64,000 nucleotides of DNA from Epinephelus fuscoguttatus (Eukaryota > Chordata > Actinopteri > Perciformes > Serranidae). Location: assembly GCF_011397635.1 (NCBI RefSeq), contig NC_064764.1, positions 42,088,955-42,152,954 of the forward strand. The letters run 5' to 3'. The notes under the pieces were generated by a model, which saw only the letters and a list, made by a program, of their open reading frames with translations, searched no databases and was not told where the DNA came from. Position 1 is the first letter of the stretch; the number at the start of each line of letters is the position of its first letter. Shown piece after piece: positions 11,640 to 23,999 of this stretch. The translations under genes and the position numbers were made by a program.

Positions 11640-12940
11640 AGCATCAGATCAGAGAACACTGGAGGTCACCGACAGTCGATGTCCTCTGTTGTTTAATTTG
11701 GAGAATCTGTTGTGGACATCATCACATATTAATGCTGAGATGAAACTAAAATAAATGTGTCCATTTTAAACCACTGACCTTTATCTACATCACAGATATG
11801 AGTGTTATTACCTGTGAAGGGCAGAATTATTCATCAGGACGCCGCATTAGAGGAAAAATATGATTGACACTGATCAATACGTTTCCTCCACTGATCATGA
11901 ATAATGAAAATGAACGGAGCGCTTGGATTCTCTTTTCACCAGGCTGGTTTTAATACGAAGTCTCTCCTGTATCTCAATAAAATCCCATTTTCCTCATTGA
12001 AATGCACATTCATTTACGCAGCTGGATGCTCAGAGTCTAATCAGATCTTCTGCTCGGTCGGACGCACATGTGTCGTCAGAATGAACCATTTCAGCAGGCA
12101 TCAAACACGAGGTATGAACGTTGCGTAAGTGCCTCACAGAACGACGCTCAGATATTTGTCCCCTGCTGCAGTGTGTTGGTGTGTGCTGTTTGTTGGGCAT
12201 ATGTAGAGGGTCTCCAGGGGCATCCAACAGCCCTGACTTCCTGTGGGAATAACAGTCACGAAAGGCACCATGCGGGCATCAGCCAGACGGCTCGTGGTGT
12301 GTTTGTGTCCATGTAACAAGAGCACAAACAGAGCTGTGGATTGCTGTCAAACAGAGACAAAGCTACAAGAGAAAATATGGGTCACTTCCAGCTCCATCTT
12401 TCTGCCAATATAACACTGGAGCCTTCTTTTGTTCCCTCCATCCTTACATGCCAAAAGCACCACTTTCTTCACTCTGCTTATTTTGATCTGCTCCATCATC
12501 CACCGTGAACAGAGAGAGATATCAGGTGTTGGTGGAGCCATTATCGGCGCTCAACTCAGCCCCTTATTGTGGAGAGTGTGTTCACTAAGTACCTGCTGCT
12601 CTGCATCTCAAGGCTACCTGCCATCACCACAGACACACTCAAACGTTCAGGGCTGTTTCGCCAATATTTAGCTGCTCTGTCACACATCCAACGATCAATA
12701 CAGCGACCGCAGGAGGGCATTGATCAGATGGTGGAGGCGGAGGTCTGTGTGTTTTTGGTGAGTATACATTATGTCATCACTGCCAACCTGATGAGGTTTA
12801 AATTCACGTTTATATTCATTAATAACCATTTAAATTCTGCAGTGACAGGCGGTAATATGACTGCAGGTGCTGCTCAGGTTAGAAACTGACGGGCGCCACA
12901 TGCAAATAACCACATGACAGACCTCTGACATCACAGCCAG
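11640..12940. other. Non-coding, nothing recognised
   Basis: No family-like ORF, TIR or tandem array was seen. Confidence 0.4.
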
Positions 12941-12942
12941 CC

Positions 12943-13405
12943 GCCAGAAGAAAATGTTTCTGCAAACCACAAACACGTTTGTACATATTATACATGTGAT
13001 ATCAGCGTTTCCAAAGTGACAAAAGAGCTGACTTTGTCATCTGGAGGTGGAGGAGACGGTGGATCATGTGACACCCAGGCGAGACGGCTTCCAAGCTGCA
13101 GATCACCACAGACGACCGCTGAGACCAACAAACAACAAAACAGGACGTCTTTTAGTGACCCATTCATGTGTTTTATTGGGATAGTGCCTCCAAACGTGGT
13201 GGAATTTTACTGAGACTTTACTGAGACTTTCCTGCTGGGTTAGCGCCACAAACAGCAGCTATTTTAAGATCTTTCCCAAACCATAACCAGGTGGTTTTTG
13301 GAGGGGATGGTGGATGGCATGTCACCTACAGACGAGACACCTGTAGACCAAAACATTATCTTTTCCTAACCATCTATAACCAAGCTGTTTCTGAACCCAA
13401 ACCTA
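12943..13405 (+). mobile_element. MITE-A copy 3
   Basis: Begins GCCAGAAGAAAATGTTTCTGC (TIR with an internal deletion). The body motifs GAGCTGACTTTGTCATC, GGTGGAGGAGACGG, GGCGAGACGGCTTCCAAG and ACCAACAAACAAC follow in family order. The 3' TIR is lost; another repeat starts at about 13405. Confidence 0.7.
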
Positions 13406-13600
13406 GCCACATGTCAACCACAGAGAGAAGTTCATTCTTGAGTCCAAGTGAACATTTGTGTCAAATCTGAAGAGGCGTTCTTGAGATATCATGTTCACAG
13501 TGATGGGACATATGTATGTAAAGATGGACGAACAACCTGAAAACATAATGCCTCTGGCCACGGTAATCACCAGCACAGAGGCATACAAAAGATGTGGGTA
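13405..13600. repeat. Interspersed repeat of AACATAATGCCTC type
   Basis: Contains GTTCTTGAGATATCA, GATGGACGAACAACC and AACATAATGCCTCTGGCCAC, which I recognise as a very common spiny-rayed fish repeat. Only one copy is in this window. Confidence 0.45.
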
Positions 13601-14437
13601 GATTTGGGGGTGTGTTATGCCCCAGTCAAGGGTGTTGGAGGTAACATAAAAAGTAAGACAGAGAGCATATAGTGAACAACAGGGAGCAATTTATTGCTGA
13701 TACAGTGGATCTGAGAGTTGATCACAGAAGAAAATGGTTTTCTGTCAAACACAGGTGCAACATGAAGCGAGGACTTCAGGGTGACACACGACCAAAATAA
13801 CAAACAAAACCCACCAATTTTCCCTCAGAGTGCTGCTCAGGCCTTACAAGCAAAAGAAGCAAACAAAAATATGATGCTCGTCCTGACTCCCTGAACTCAA
13901 CAAAAACAGAAGAAGAAAAGGTTACAACAAAAATGGAAGTTCACCCCTACGGCTTTGTGCGACGTAAACTAAAGTGCTGGGCTATTTACAATACGTACAA
14001 GCACAGTTAGCACAGAGCTGGGCTAGTGTAAAGCTAACACACACACAAAGAGACTAAACAACAAACAATACGACCGGGTGCTAATAACAGCCCACTCGGC
14101 GTTAGGGACACAGCATTTCATTGATCGCAAGGCCGACGAGGAGAGCGACCAGCTGGCAGCATCAACCCTCGGCATGTTCGTGGTTCTGTTTGTTCTCCTG
14201 GTTCTGACTCACTTGCGAAAACGTTGCTGAAATATGATGGTTTTAATCCTCTGGTATTAAAGTTTATTATTTCCCACCTGGCAGCCCTGCTTGTCACATT
14301 ATTCATGGTCATAATAAGTATGTAGACTGTTTCTGGGTGGATGTCCTGATGTGATGTGCTGTGGCTTGTGCAGACTGTATTCTTGTCATTTCTGGTTTGT
14401 TCCTGCAGAAGCCAATAAAGAGAAGCCTTTACTGTGG

Positions 14438-14471
<34 letters not shown>

Positions 14472-15980
14472 ATGTCCAGTTCGACCCTGTTCTGGTATCA
14501 GACCCATACTGAGATCTGGGTGGTACTGACACCGAGGGTTCGAGATGAGATGTATCCAGTGCCCCGCTCCACCGGGCGACACACGGTTAGATAATTTATG
14601 AGGGCTCCTCCACTGGTTCAATAATTCATAGCGCACTCGCTCTGCCGTTGGTGAGTCACGGACGAGCCTTTTACTGAGAGAAGTCGAGGGAGCCACAGAG
14701 TGAGACACATTTGTGGGGGGCAAACTCAATAACAACTTGCCACACCATAACTTTCTGAGGCTCGCTAAATTTAGCACCGCTTCCATGACTCAGGGGAGGA
14801 GCCGCACGAGGAGATGGAGGAGGGTGAGCCAGCTTTTAGTGTGGAGTAAGTAACCCTGAGAGCCAGAGAGCGTGAAGCATGGAGGGCTCTCCTGAACAGC
14901 AGGAAGTAAAGACAGGACCAGCTTCAGTCATATCATTAGTCCACGTTATTACAGCCACACACAGGAGGCCTGATAGAGTGTGTGTTCACATCACACTGGC
15001 CTCACTGCTGCACAATGGCTCTCACTGTTAGCTCTCCTGGGGACCAACAATGCATTGTTGTTGACCCCCTTGGCGAGCTGGGAGTGTTTACACGTCGTGG
15101 GGGGAGGACTGCATTAACACAGGACGTCGTAAATATTGTCCTTTGCCAGTGTGTTTATGTGGCGCTTGATTGCTTGGCAACCACAGGGGCATTGTGGGGC
15201 ACAGCACCGTCCTTTGATGACTGACAGTCAATAGAGTGATGGGTGGCTGGGTGGAGGTTGATGGAGGGCACAATGCACAAAGGAACACAGTGACACACAT
15301 AGAGGAAACTGCCACAGGCTTGACACACTGAACTATATTTAAATCACTAACTGGGTCTTTGTCTGTCGGCGTTTAAGGTAAACCTGCGTGAGTCTGTTCA
15401 CAGTGAGAGCTACATGTTCTGTGCTATTATTCCCCTTTATGCCCATACATCACCCATGGTGCAGAGGTCACATTACAAGCGTTACATTGCCCATCTTGTT
15501 TGGAACATTACACAAGTAATATTAAGAGAATACTTCACCCACAAATTGACCAGTTGTATGTCAGTTATTCACCCTATTGACTTGAATTCGTAAAGAAAAC
15601 TGTTTTCCTCACACGACTCTACGCTGAACGAAGAATCCAAGAAAGGCAAATACTCTTCATGAATGGGCACCACATTTAAAAACAACCACAACAAAACTCT
15701 CTCAAACATCTCCTTACAAACTGCAACAAAGCCCGTGCAGGATAAACCAAGTCTCATCTCTCCAGTTGTTTGCTCAGTACTTCCCAAACAGTACAAACAT
15801 GCCAATGCACGACCCAGTGGCATGCCTGTGCATGCTACTCAACAGTGCATGAGACTGCTCATATGCACGTCCCAGAGTCCTGCACCGGGTCAGGTACCCA
15901 AAGGGTAATCCACAAAAAGCTGCGTAACAGGTAAAAATATGTTTATGTATAAAATGACAAGTAAAATTGACCATGTACAT
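13600..15980. other. Non-coding, nothing but a microsatellite recognised
   Basis: Apart from a (GT)n tract at 14441-14469, no repeat, exon or RNA gene can be supported here. Confidence 0.4.
14441..14469. repeat. (GT)n microsatellite
   Basis: Uninterrupted TG dinucleotides. Confidence 0.95.
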
Positions 15981-15984
15981 AACC

Positions 15985-16172
15985 ACGTGTGTGTGTGTGT
16001 GTGTCAGCTAAACGTAACCACGTGTGTGTGTCAGCTAAACGTAACCACGTGTGTGTGTCGGCTAAACGTAACCACGTGTGTGTGTCGGCTAAACGTAACC
16101 ACGTGTGTGTGTGTTGGCTAAACATAACCACGTGTGTGTGTTGGCTAAACGTAACCACGTGTGTGTGTGTTG
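15985..16172 (-). repeat. ~28-bp minisatellite, minor array
   Basis: About seven units containing CACGTGTGTGTGT and GGCTAAACGTAACCACGTG. It is the reverse complement of the unit in the large array at 31.7-32.7 kb. Each unit carries a CACGTG E-box. The reading frames across it are spurious. Confidence 0.9.
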
Positions 16173-16826
16173 TTGAAGGTTCTTGGTTCTCAGATGAATC
16201 CTGAGGACTATGGTGTTTCCCTCAGTTTCCCTCTTGTGAGGTTGACATTAATGATTTTGATTAAAATGTCTCAGCTACTGGATGGATCACCATGAAATTT
16301 GATGATATTAATATTTCTTGCAGAATGAGTATTCATCTCTTCGCTGATCATTTGACTTTTCATTTAATTATCCAGCAGAACTCTTGACGCTGCCATGAGC
16401 CTCTAAATGCTAATCTAAAGCTGTATTCAACACCCCTGAGTCTTACAGAGACGCTGCTGTAGCTGTCAACTCTTCTTCTACACTCTCTGTTGTTACAGTA
16501 GGATAGTTCTGTGAACACACTGAAGGGACGGCAGGCGGCGGGGGACATGCCCCACATTCCTCAGCAGAAACTGCTGCTTCATTCACTCATGACGTGTGAA
16601 GGTATGAGTGTGCACAACACACATCTCTGGGCTTACAGTATCCTAGATATTCTCACATCATCTTGGTCGTCTTATCAATTCATCTAACAGTTACTGTTTT
16701 GAATTATAAGTTTAATTTATGAAATGGAGACTTTACATTGTGACATCTTGTTTTTTTCCAACCAACAGTTACAAAGATATTCAACTTAGCAACAACAAAG
16801 GCCAGGCTTGTGTTTGTAACTGGGCT

Positions 16827-17490
16827 GATGTGTGCAGGCCGATGTGTGCAGGCCGATGTGTGCAGGCCGATGTGTGCGAGCCGATGTGTGCAGGCTGATG
16901 TGTCCCTGCGGATGTGTGCAGGCCGATGTGTGCAGGCTGATGTGTCCCTGCGGATGTGTGCAGGCCGATGTGTGCAGGCTGATGTGTGCAGGCCGATGTG
17001 TGCAGGCTGATGTGTGCAGGCCGATGTGTGCAGGCCGATGTGTGCGAGCCGATGTGTGCAGGCTGATGTGTCCCTGCGGATGTGTGCAGGCCGATGTGTG
17101 CAGGCTGATGTGTCCCTGCCGATGTGTGCAGGCCGATGTGTGCAGGCCGATGTGTGCAGGCCGATGTGTGCAGGCCGATGTGTGCGGGCCGATGTGTGCA
17201 GGCCGATGTGTGCGGGCCGATGTGTGCAGGCCGATGTGTGCGGGCCGATGTGTGCAGGCTGATGTGTGCAGGCCGATGTGTGCGGGCTGATGTGTGCAGG
17301 CTGATGTGTCCCTGCCAATGTGTGCAGGCCGATGTGTGCGGGCCGATGTGCGCAGGCTGATGTGTCCCTGCCGATGTGTGCAGGCCGATGTGTGCAGGCT
17401 GATGTGTGCGGGCCGATGTGTGCAGGCTGATGTGTCCCTGCCGATGTGTGCAGGCCAATGTGTGCAGGCCGATGTGTGCAAGCTGATGTG
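16827..17490. repeat. 14-bp minisatellite, 47 units
   Basis: The unit is GATGTGTGCAGGCC with variants GCGGGCC, GCAGGCT, GCGAGCC and TCCCTGC. The first and last GATG are 658 bp apart, exactly 47 x 14, so there is no net length drift. The TCCCTGC variant follows GCAGGCT wherever it occurs, which points to higher-order blocks. Because 3 x 14 bp is 14 codons and the unit lacks stops, the long His/Thr/Ala-rich and Cys/Met-rich ORFs on both strands are by-products. Confidence 0.95.
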
Positions 17491-17801
17491 CTAACCTCAG
17501 CAGCAGCCAAATCAGCTGCCAGTGTTTGTGTGTTTTTATTGATTGGACCAGGCGGCGCACTGGAACAGGTGACCCGTCTGGAAAAGGGAGAATAAATGGA
17601 AAACAGGGCCACACGTAATCATAACGACCCATGAACCTCATCCATTATTTAATTTTCCATCCGCTCTCCACAGGTCTGACAGGAGAGAGGCCAACGCAGA
17701 ACCCTACTAAAGTGGCACCAATACGTCACACGTTATGTAAAGAAACCTCCATGACCCATATTCTGTGCTGTGTTTGTGAATGAGTAGGTGAACGTACAGT
17801 A

Positions 17802-17808
17802 TGTGTGT

Positions 17809-17842
<34 letters not shown>
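17802..17842. repeat. (TG)n(AC)n microsatellite
   Basis: Short TG run directly followed by a longer AC run, giving a small palindromic junction at TGTACA. Confidence 0.9.
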
Positions 17843-17845
<3 letters not shown>

Positions 17846-18221
17846 CCTGAGCCCTGTATTGGCTGATTTAAAGCCCTGTGTGCAGATGGGAGGCTGCTGT
17901 CATAATCAGCATGCCTGCAGCTGCACTGCACACTGAATGAACCCGCTGTCCTAATGGGAAGCCTTGAAATCCAATTTTCCTGTCCATCTATCCGTCTGCA
18001 CGGCGAACCACACAGCTCCCCTCTGAGCCCGATCGCTTCGACTCCATCGACATGCCTCTCTCATCAGCCTGCCCTGATTGCTCTCCTCCAGATGACACCA
18101 CAGATCTGGTTAGAGCGACTGATGTGGTGCAGGATTATTCTGCTGGTCGCTAATGTTGCTTTTCATCATCATCTCTGACAGAAATATTACAATGTACACA
18201 CTGAACTGGCTCCTCAGCTGA
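17843..18221. other. Non-coding, nothing recognised
   Basis: Balanced-composition sequence with no repeat or exon signature. Confidence 0.4.
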
Positions 18222-18634
18222 ACAGCCAACAGAACATGCTGACATTGTACGTTTCTGCAAACCGCGGATTCATGTGTACGTTTCATATGTATCGTATCAA
18301 CATTTCTGATGTGATGTAGTATCTGAGCTGAGGTGGAGGGGAGGGTGGATCATGTGTCACCTAGGTGAGACACCTGCCAAGCTGCACTGTTCATGACCAA
18401 CAAACTGCCGTTTTTCCAGCAGCTTTTTACCAACCAAAGGTGGCTGTTTTTTAACAAGACTTAGTTTGCTGCATTTCCAGCCTGGATTGTGCCACCAAAA
18501 CGGGTATTTTCAGCCAAAATATGATCTTTTCCTAACTGTGACCAACTGGTTTGTGTGCCTAAACTTAACCACATGTGAACCACAGTGCTCTTGAAGCATA
18601 AAGTTTTAATGTATCTGCTACATAATAATTGTAG

Positions 18635-18635
<1 letters not shown>
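18222..18635 (+). mobile_element. MITE-A copy 4, 3'-truncated
   Basis: The 5' TIR (GACATTGTACGTTTCTGCAA) is followed by the family body GTGTCACCTAGGTGAGACAC, CCAAGCTGC, ATGATCTTTTCCTAAC and GACCAACTGGTTTGTGTG. It breaks off at the (GT)n tract at 18636. A separate 3' half lies at 19895-20120. Confidence 0.75.

Positions 18636-18684
<49 letters not shown>
18636..18684. repeat. (GT)n microsatellite
   Basis: About 24 GT dinucleotides between MITE-A copy 4 and repeat C. Confidence 0.95.
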
Positions 18685-18685
<1 letters not shown>

Positions 18686-19690
18686 CCACGTTTTTCTCCT
18701 CACTGACTTGGTCAATCCATGTGAAATTTGGCACAGTGGTAGAGGGTCATGGGAGGATGCCAATGAAGCAATATTACATCAGTTGGCCAAAGGGGGGCGC
18801 TATAGCAACCCATTGAAATGTCAAACTTTGAATGGGCATATCTCATGCCCCGTATGTGGTAGAGACATGAAACTTTGCACAGAGATGCCTCTCCTCATGA
18901 GGAACACATTTGCCTCAAGAACCCATAACTTCCGCTTATATAGATTTTCCGCCATTTTGAATTTTTTGAAAAACACTTCAAATGGATCTCTTCCTAGGAA
19001 GTTTGAGCGATCTGCATGAAACTGGGTGAACATAATCTAGGGAGCAATATCTAAAGTTCCCTCTTGGCAAAAGTTGGAAAACTTCCTAAAACTGAGCTTC
19101 TATAAGGCAATGAATATTGCGGAGGGCGTGGCTCATCACATAAAGGTGTAGAACATCTCAAGGGTTTCACCCATCACCACGCAACTTTGTAGGCATATGA
19201 CCACACATAATCTGAGGGGACCCCTCCATTATTGAGCCCATCAAACAAAATGGGGGCGCTAGAGAGCTCATTTCTTATCTAGGCCTAACCGCCATATGGA
19301 TTTTTACTAAACTTGGTAGATATGTAGAACAGGACGCCTCAAGGTGACTGGAGAAATTTAACTCTAATTGGCAACTGGGTGGCGCTATAACAACAGAAAA
19401 ATGCTTCAAAATGGCTAAAATGCGACTGATCGCTGTGGCTCCCCCTGTGGACCAATGTTGGTGTTGTTTCTAATGTTTGGTATGACTAAGTCATGGTATG
19501 GTATGCTGTACATAATCACGGAAACTGTCAGTGTGTCATTCTGTCAGTCAGTCATTCTGTCTGTCCCACGTTTTTCTACTCACTGACGTGGTCAATCTAT
19601 GTGAAACTGCACATAGGCATTGAGGACTGGCATAGGTAGAAGGTGACACAGCTACCAATGGGTATGGACTAGTTATTGGATTAATCTTGA
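18685..19690. repeat. Repeat C, ~880-bp unit
   Basis: The opening block (CCACGTTTTTCTCCTCACTG, then TGGTCAATCCATGTGAAA) recurs 881 bp later at 19566 with few changes, which implies a tandem or terminally repeated element. Typical motifs are GGGGGCGCTATAGCA, GGGGGCGCTAGAG and GGTGGCGCTATAAC. I recognise the GGCGCTATA signature as common in fish but cannot name its class. Confidence 0.55.
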
Positions 19691-19894
19691 AAATCGGCAG
19701 GCTGACTGGCAATAAAAAAGTGTAGAGTTATTTTCAAGTTAAAGATTTGCACTCACCTTGATTTTTTGGCATATCTGACAGCAAAGAGGTGACTCTGTGT
19801 CATGCTGGCTTGAAGATGTGGACGACAGGATAGATAAAGCATTGTGTATTTAATCACTGTCTAATTGTTGCTGAGACAGAAGCTGATGGATAGT

Positions 19895-20120
19895 GGGATA
19901 GTGCCACAAAAAAACAGCTGTTTTTTTACAAAAACATGATCTTTTCCTAACCGTGACCAACTGGTTTGTGTGTCTTAACCTAACCACACATTAACCACAG
20001 TGTTCTTGAAACAAAGAAACGTTTAGTTTCAATGTATCTGCTCCATAATAATATCCAAATGTGACATATCTGTGGTTTGCAGAAAGGTAATGCCAACATG
20101 TATTTGACTGAATCATGACA
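19895..20120 (+). mobile_element. MITE-A copy 5, 3' part
   Basis: The body motifs ATGATCTTTTCCTAACCGTG and AATGTATCTGCTCCATAATA lead into the 3' TIR TCTGTGGTTTGCAGAAAGG, TAATGCCAACATG. It overlaps in content with the end of copy 4, so the two are separate insertions or a duplication. Confidence 0.75.
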
Positions 20121-21440
20121 ACAGGTAAATAAAAAAGGTGCTCTTTCTTCACAAAGTTAAACAGTCCATTTCATCCGATGGTGCCACATAACAGCACGGG
20201 GTGCCAAGAGGTACCAGCATGCATCTGAACAGGTAAGAGCCAAATAGGAAATTGCCAAGTAAATCTACAGCTCTGCAGAAACACGGCTGGGCTTCACTCG
20301 TCTGCCAAATGGACGCCTCTCTTAATATTCAGCCTAAATTAATCGCCTCAGTAGATACAGTAAACACAGGGTTGCTGACACACCGATGCCTCAGTGCAAC
20401 ATATCTGCAGATGGAGCACTGGACTGGATGTACTGGCAACACCGACTGGATCACATTCAATCGAAGCAAGATTAGCCTCTGAAACACGGACATCAACGTC
20501 GTTTCTCTTTTCCCAAAAGGCAGCAGCTCCTACAGACTGTGCTGCGTGGGAGGCAGGAATAGAAACACATTAGCCATCAAAATTCAGCCAGTCTTGATAG
20601 TAACAGTCGGAAGCTTGGGCGTACTTCAGAAACATCAGCATTTACACATGAATAGAGGGGGCCGGCTGAGAGCTATTATAATGCAGAATATTCAGACGCT
20701 GGGTAAAGCTGTTTGAATCTCAATGACACTGTACTGCAGCGTAACATTATGCAAGATGAAGATGACATAACTGAGAGTCCAAGGAAGGAGCAGGAAACCA
20801 ACAAGGTCGCCGCCCTTTGAATAACGGCACGTTGGAAAGCCATTAGAGGAGACCTTGGGCAATCTGTGGATGTAAGGGCGCAGCCAGCAGTGAAGCTGTC
20901 GCCAGAAAAAGGAGCTTCTACTGTTAAATAAATACAAACAGAGGGCGGTGAAGACGCTGTGGGGAAAGCTGCCGTTTATTTACATGAGCAAAAAGTGAAA
21001 AGAAACATTTCATTTTAAGGAATGGAGGTTAAACTGCACGGAGGAAACAACCTGCAAACCAAGCTGGAGAGGGAGTGTGTTCTTATATTTGGAGGTTTAA
21101 CATCAGCACTGTATGAAAAAATGCAGCCCCTCATTCATTTCAATGAGATCATATAAAATAATGGACAAAGCCACTGTGAAGCCTCAGGTTTGACATTATA
21201 GCCGTCGCCATCTTGGATTTTTGGAGCCAGAACTAACCGTAGTTGGGTTGGTTAGCACGGTGTACTGACTGTACAGCTATGGTTTATTGTGATAATGAGA
21301 ATTTCAGACAGTAAAGAACAGTCTTAAAACCATGAACGCTGAACTTCACTTTTTTTTAGGCGACCAGAATGTTAAAATTAACTTTCGTGAACTGAAAACG
21401 CACTGAAACAGCGACAGTGACACCAACACTCTGTGAATCT
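20121..21440. other. Non-coding, nothing recognised
   Basis: 20250-20930 is non-repetitive and moderately GC-balanced, but no coding motif is present on either strand. Confidence 0.4.
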
Positions 21441-21442
21441 GG

Positions 21443-21846
21443 AGCAGCTAGTAGCAAGAGGGAAACACAAACCTGACAGACACTGTAAAGATGAGCAACT
21501 GGGGAGACAAGGAATTGCGCGCCCTCCTTGTCCTCGCAAACGAAGAGGCCATTAACCGTCAGATGACGGGGACGGTGAAGAACGGGCCGACTTACGAGAG
21601 AATCGCCGAAGGACTGACCAGCCGCGGCTTCCCTCCCACGTCACTGTTTACGTCACACGCTGAGCTACACGTTTTGTTACTTGCTCACGCCCCCCATTGC
21701 CCCGAAAAAGGCACATTCTGTATAAACAAAAGTAGGTAGGCGGCATTTTGCTGCACTCCCCGATTTTGTTTTTATACTGTCAATGCTGAAAAAAGACTGA
21801 TTGGGCTTTCCTGCAAATTTGCACAATTCCTGTCTAAAAAGGGTTA
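21443..21846 (+). repeat. Duplicated segment with Myb/SANT-like ORF, copy 2
   Basis: Near-identical to 426-832; the ORF is at 21491-21739. Codon differences include Lys/Glu and Ser/Ala in the helix region (TYERIAEG here, TYKRISEG in copy 1). The flanks of the two copies are unrelated, so the copies were placed separately. Confidence 0.55.
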
Positions 21847-21849
21847 GTG

Positions 21850-23090
21850 TTGGCTAATCAAATGAGTGCAAGCACACATTCCAGGTGGATTACTTTGTAG
21901 GTATACAGCATAATCCTACTGTCTACATCCTGATTTACAAGATGGAGGATAAAATGATGATCGCCATGATAACTTCTGTCCTGATTCCCACTGTCTAAAC
22001 TGCATTCAAAGCTGTTGTAAAATACTGGATTAACACATTGTAGCATAAACAAGAAAATTACAAAATTGTCATAATGTACCAATTCTTTGGCTTCTCTGGA
22101 GATTAAAAGACCCTAAAATATGCAACTCCACGTCTGAGCCTCTTATTTTAAGTCCCATTTATGCTACAACACACACAGCTGTAACCACATCTTAGCAGCA
22201 GCTTTTAAAATGCTTTGCTTTTTGGGGAAACGCTGTTGCAGGTCGGTTGCCGCGTGGCGAGGTGAAAGCAGCTTCAGAGCGATTTATAAGAATCAGCAAA
22301 ACAGGAGATGTTGCGCTTTTCCCGGAGGAGGGATACCAGGAACCAGACCTGGGAGGAGAGCTCGCCAGAAAGCGTCTGGTTGCCAGGCACTGACCCACGG
22401 TGCACTGCCACACACAGCCAGAATAATCCACATGGAGCATCACCACTCACGGGGATGGACAGCAGGGTTAGGTGCATGCAATCATACACTGGCTTGAGTT
22501 TCCTGCTGCAAGAAAACGCTGACCACCACAGTTTCCAAGGTAAACAAGGTCAAAGACCAAGAGAACATTTTCAGTAAAGCCTTTTCGTTTGTAGCCCAAA
22601 ATTCCACATTTGTCTCAGTTATACTGCGACATACAACACTTCCTTTCAACCATCTTTAGACCCTTGATTTGTACAAAAACAACTCAAAAATACAGAATAT
22701 ATCTGACAGAATAAAAAGAGAAAAGAGGAAAGACCTTTACCAGAGCATCTCCAGGTAATAGAGCTGTTTCAGCACTTTATGGAGGAGAGAGTCAGCGGAG
22801 GAGACAGACAGAGGAGCGGGGGGGAGGAGCAGGGAGGATGTGCAGACCAGCAGATTAATCCACATTTTAACAAAGCGCTGAAGGCGAAGCAGACACGGTG
22901 AGTTCAGGCTCTTCAGCCTCTCCAACCAGACAGTTTCCTCTGGGATGCTGCCGATCAACTAACCAAACCTCTTTACTCAACACGCTGATTCAGCTGCTTC
23001 AGGATTATCCTTCCTACTGGTGGAAATGTGCTCTGACCTGAATCCTGATCGTCTAAAGGAAGGCTGTGGACATCAACACATGTACACACA
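21850..23090. other. Non-coding; possible old transposon piece at 22200-22450
   Basis: The GGAGGAGAGCTCGCCAGAAA and GCGTCTGGTTGCCAGGC blocks resemble a retroelement segment I have seen in fish, but the match is from memory and no ORF survives. Confidence 0.3.
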
Positions 23091-23092
23091 CC

Positions 23093-23226
23093 AACACACA
23101 CACACACACACACGCAGAAGCTGTCAAACTGTCAGTTGGAGGCGCACAGAGGCTTTCAGTCTCATTAACATTCTGCATCGGGCTTCACATTACTCACACA
23201 CACACACACACACATACACATACATG

Positions 23227-23262
<36 letters not shown>
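23093..23262. repeat. Two (CA)n tracts flanking a short spacer
   Basis: (CA)n at 23093-23113 and a compound CA/TACA tract at 23195-23262. The His/Thr-rich ORFs across them are spurious. Confidence 0.9.
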
Positions 23263-23264
<2 letters not shown>

Positions 23265-23723
23265 GAGCAATCTCCTCTGAGAGAAATATATTTTGCCGGT
23301 AAAATGCCACCGCCTTCACTTTATGGATGAGAAATCTGCGAAAACAATACCTCGCTGTGTGGCTGCTGGTTCTCTGAGAAAAAATGCTCTCAGGCAAAAA
23401 TCCACTCAGTCAGATGCTATTTTTGTTTTTCTGAGGGTTTCTTTTTTTTCGTTTGTTTTTTGTGGAGCAGGCACTAATGGTTAATTGCTTCAGGGGCAGC
23501 CAATGGGAGGGATTCTGTGAGTGGTTCTTGTTGTCAGACGAGATTAAGAAAAAGCTCCAGTCTGAATCTCCAACAGATAACTCGCTGTGTTGCAGTTTCA
23601 TCGAGAAAAGATCAGGTGTCAGAGAGGCTTTTCTTATCAGCTGATTCTTAGTATTTTAGTAAATACCTTTACATAAATAAATGAGATCATGCTGTGATAG
23701 TTATCAACTGGCCGATGGACCTG

Positions 23724-23950
23724 CACTTGTGTAGCACCTTTCTAGTCTTCCAACCACTCAAAGCACTTGTTACACTTTGCGTCACATTCACTCACACACT
23801 GTTGGCTGAGGCGACCATACATGGTGCCACCTGCTACACAACAAGACACTCACACACCTATGGAACAGCCATCAGGAGCAATTTGGGGTTCAGTATCTTG
23901 CTCAAGGACACTCGGACGTGTGGAGGAGCTGCAGTTTTACAATATAACTG
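23724..23950 (+). repeat. Repeat D, copy 1
   Basis: Landmarks: AGCACCTTTCTAGTCTTC, ACCACTCAAAGCAC, GGTGCCACCTGC, GCCATCAGGAGCAATTTGGG and CAGTATCTTGCTCAAGGACA. Shared with 28018-28300 (+) and 40607-40845 (-). Confidence 0.75.
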
Positions 23951-23999
23951 TGGTGAAGTGTTTAACTATGACACACAGGAATGAATGTAGTGAACAGAA

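Noticed and set aside
16704..17641. Long minus-strand ORFs (302, 286, 231 codons) and plus-strand Cys/Met-rich ORFs
   Set aside because: They are translations of a 14-bp tandem repeat with no stop in several frames. No splice or start context and no non-repeat domain.
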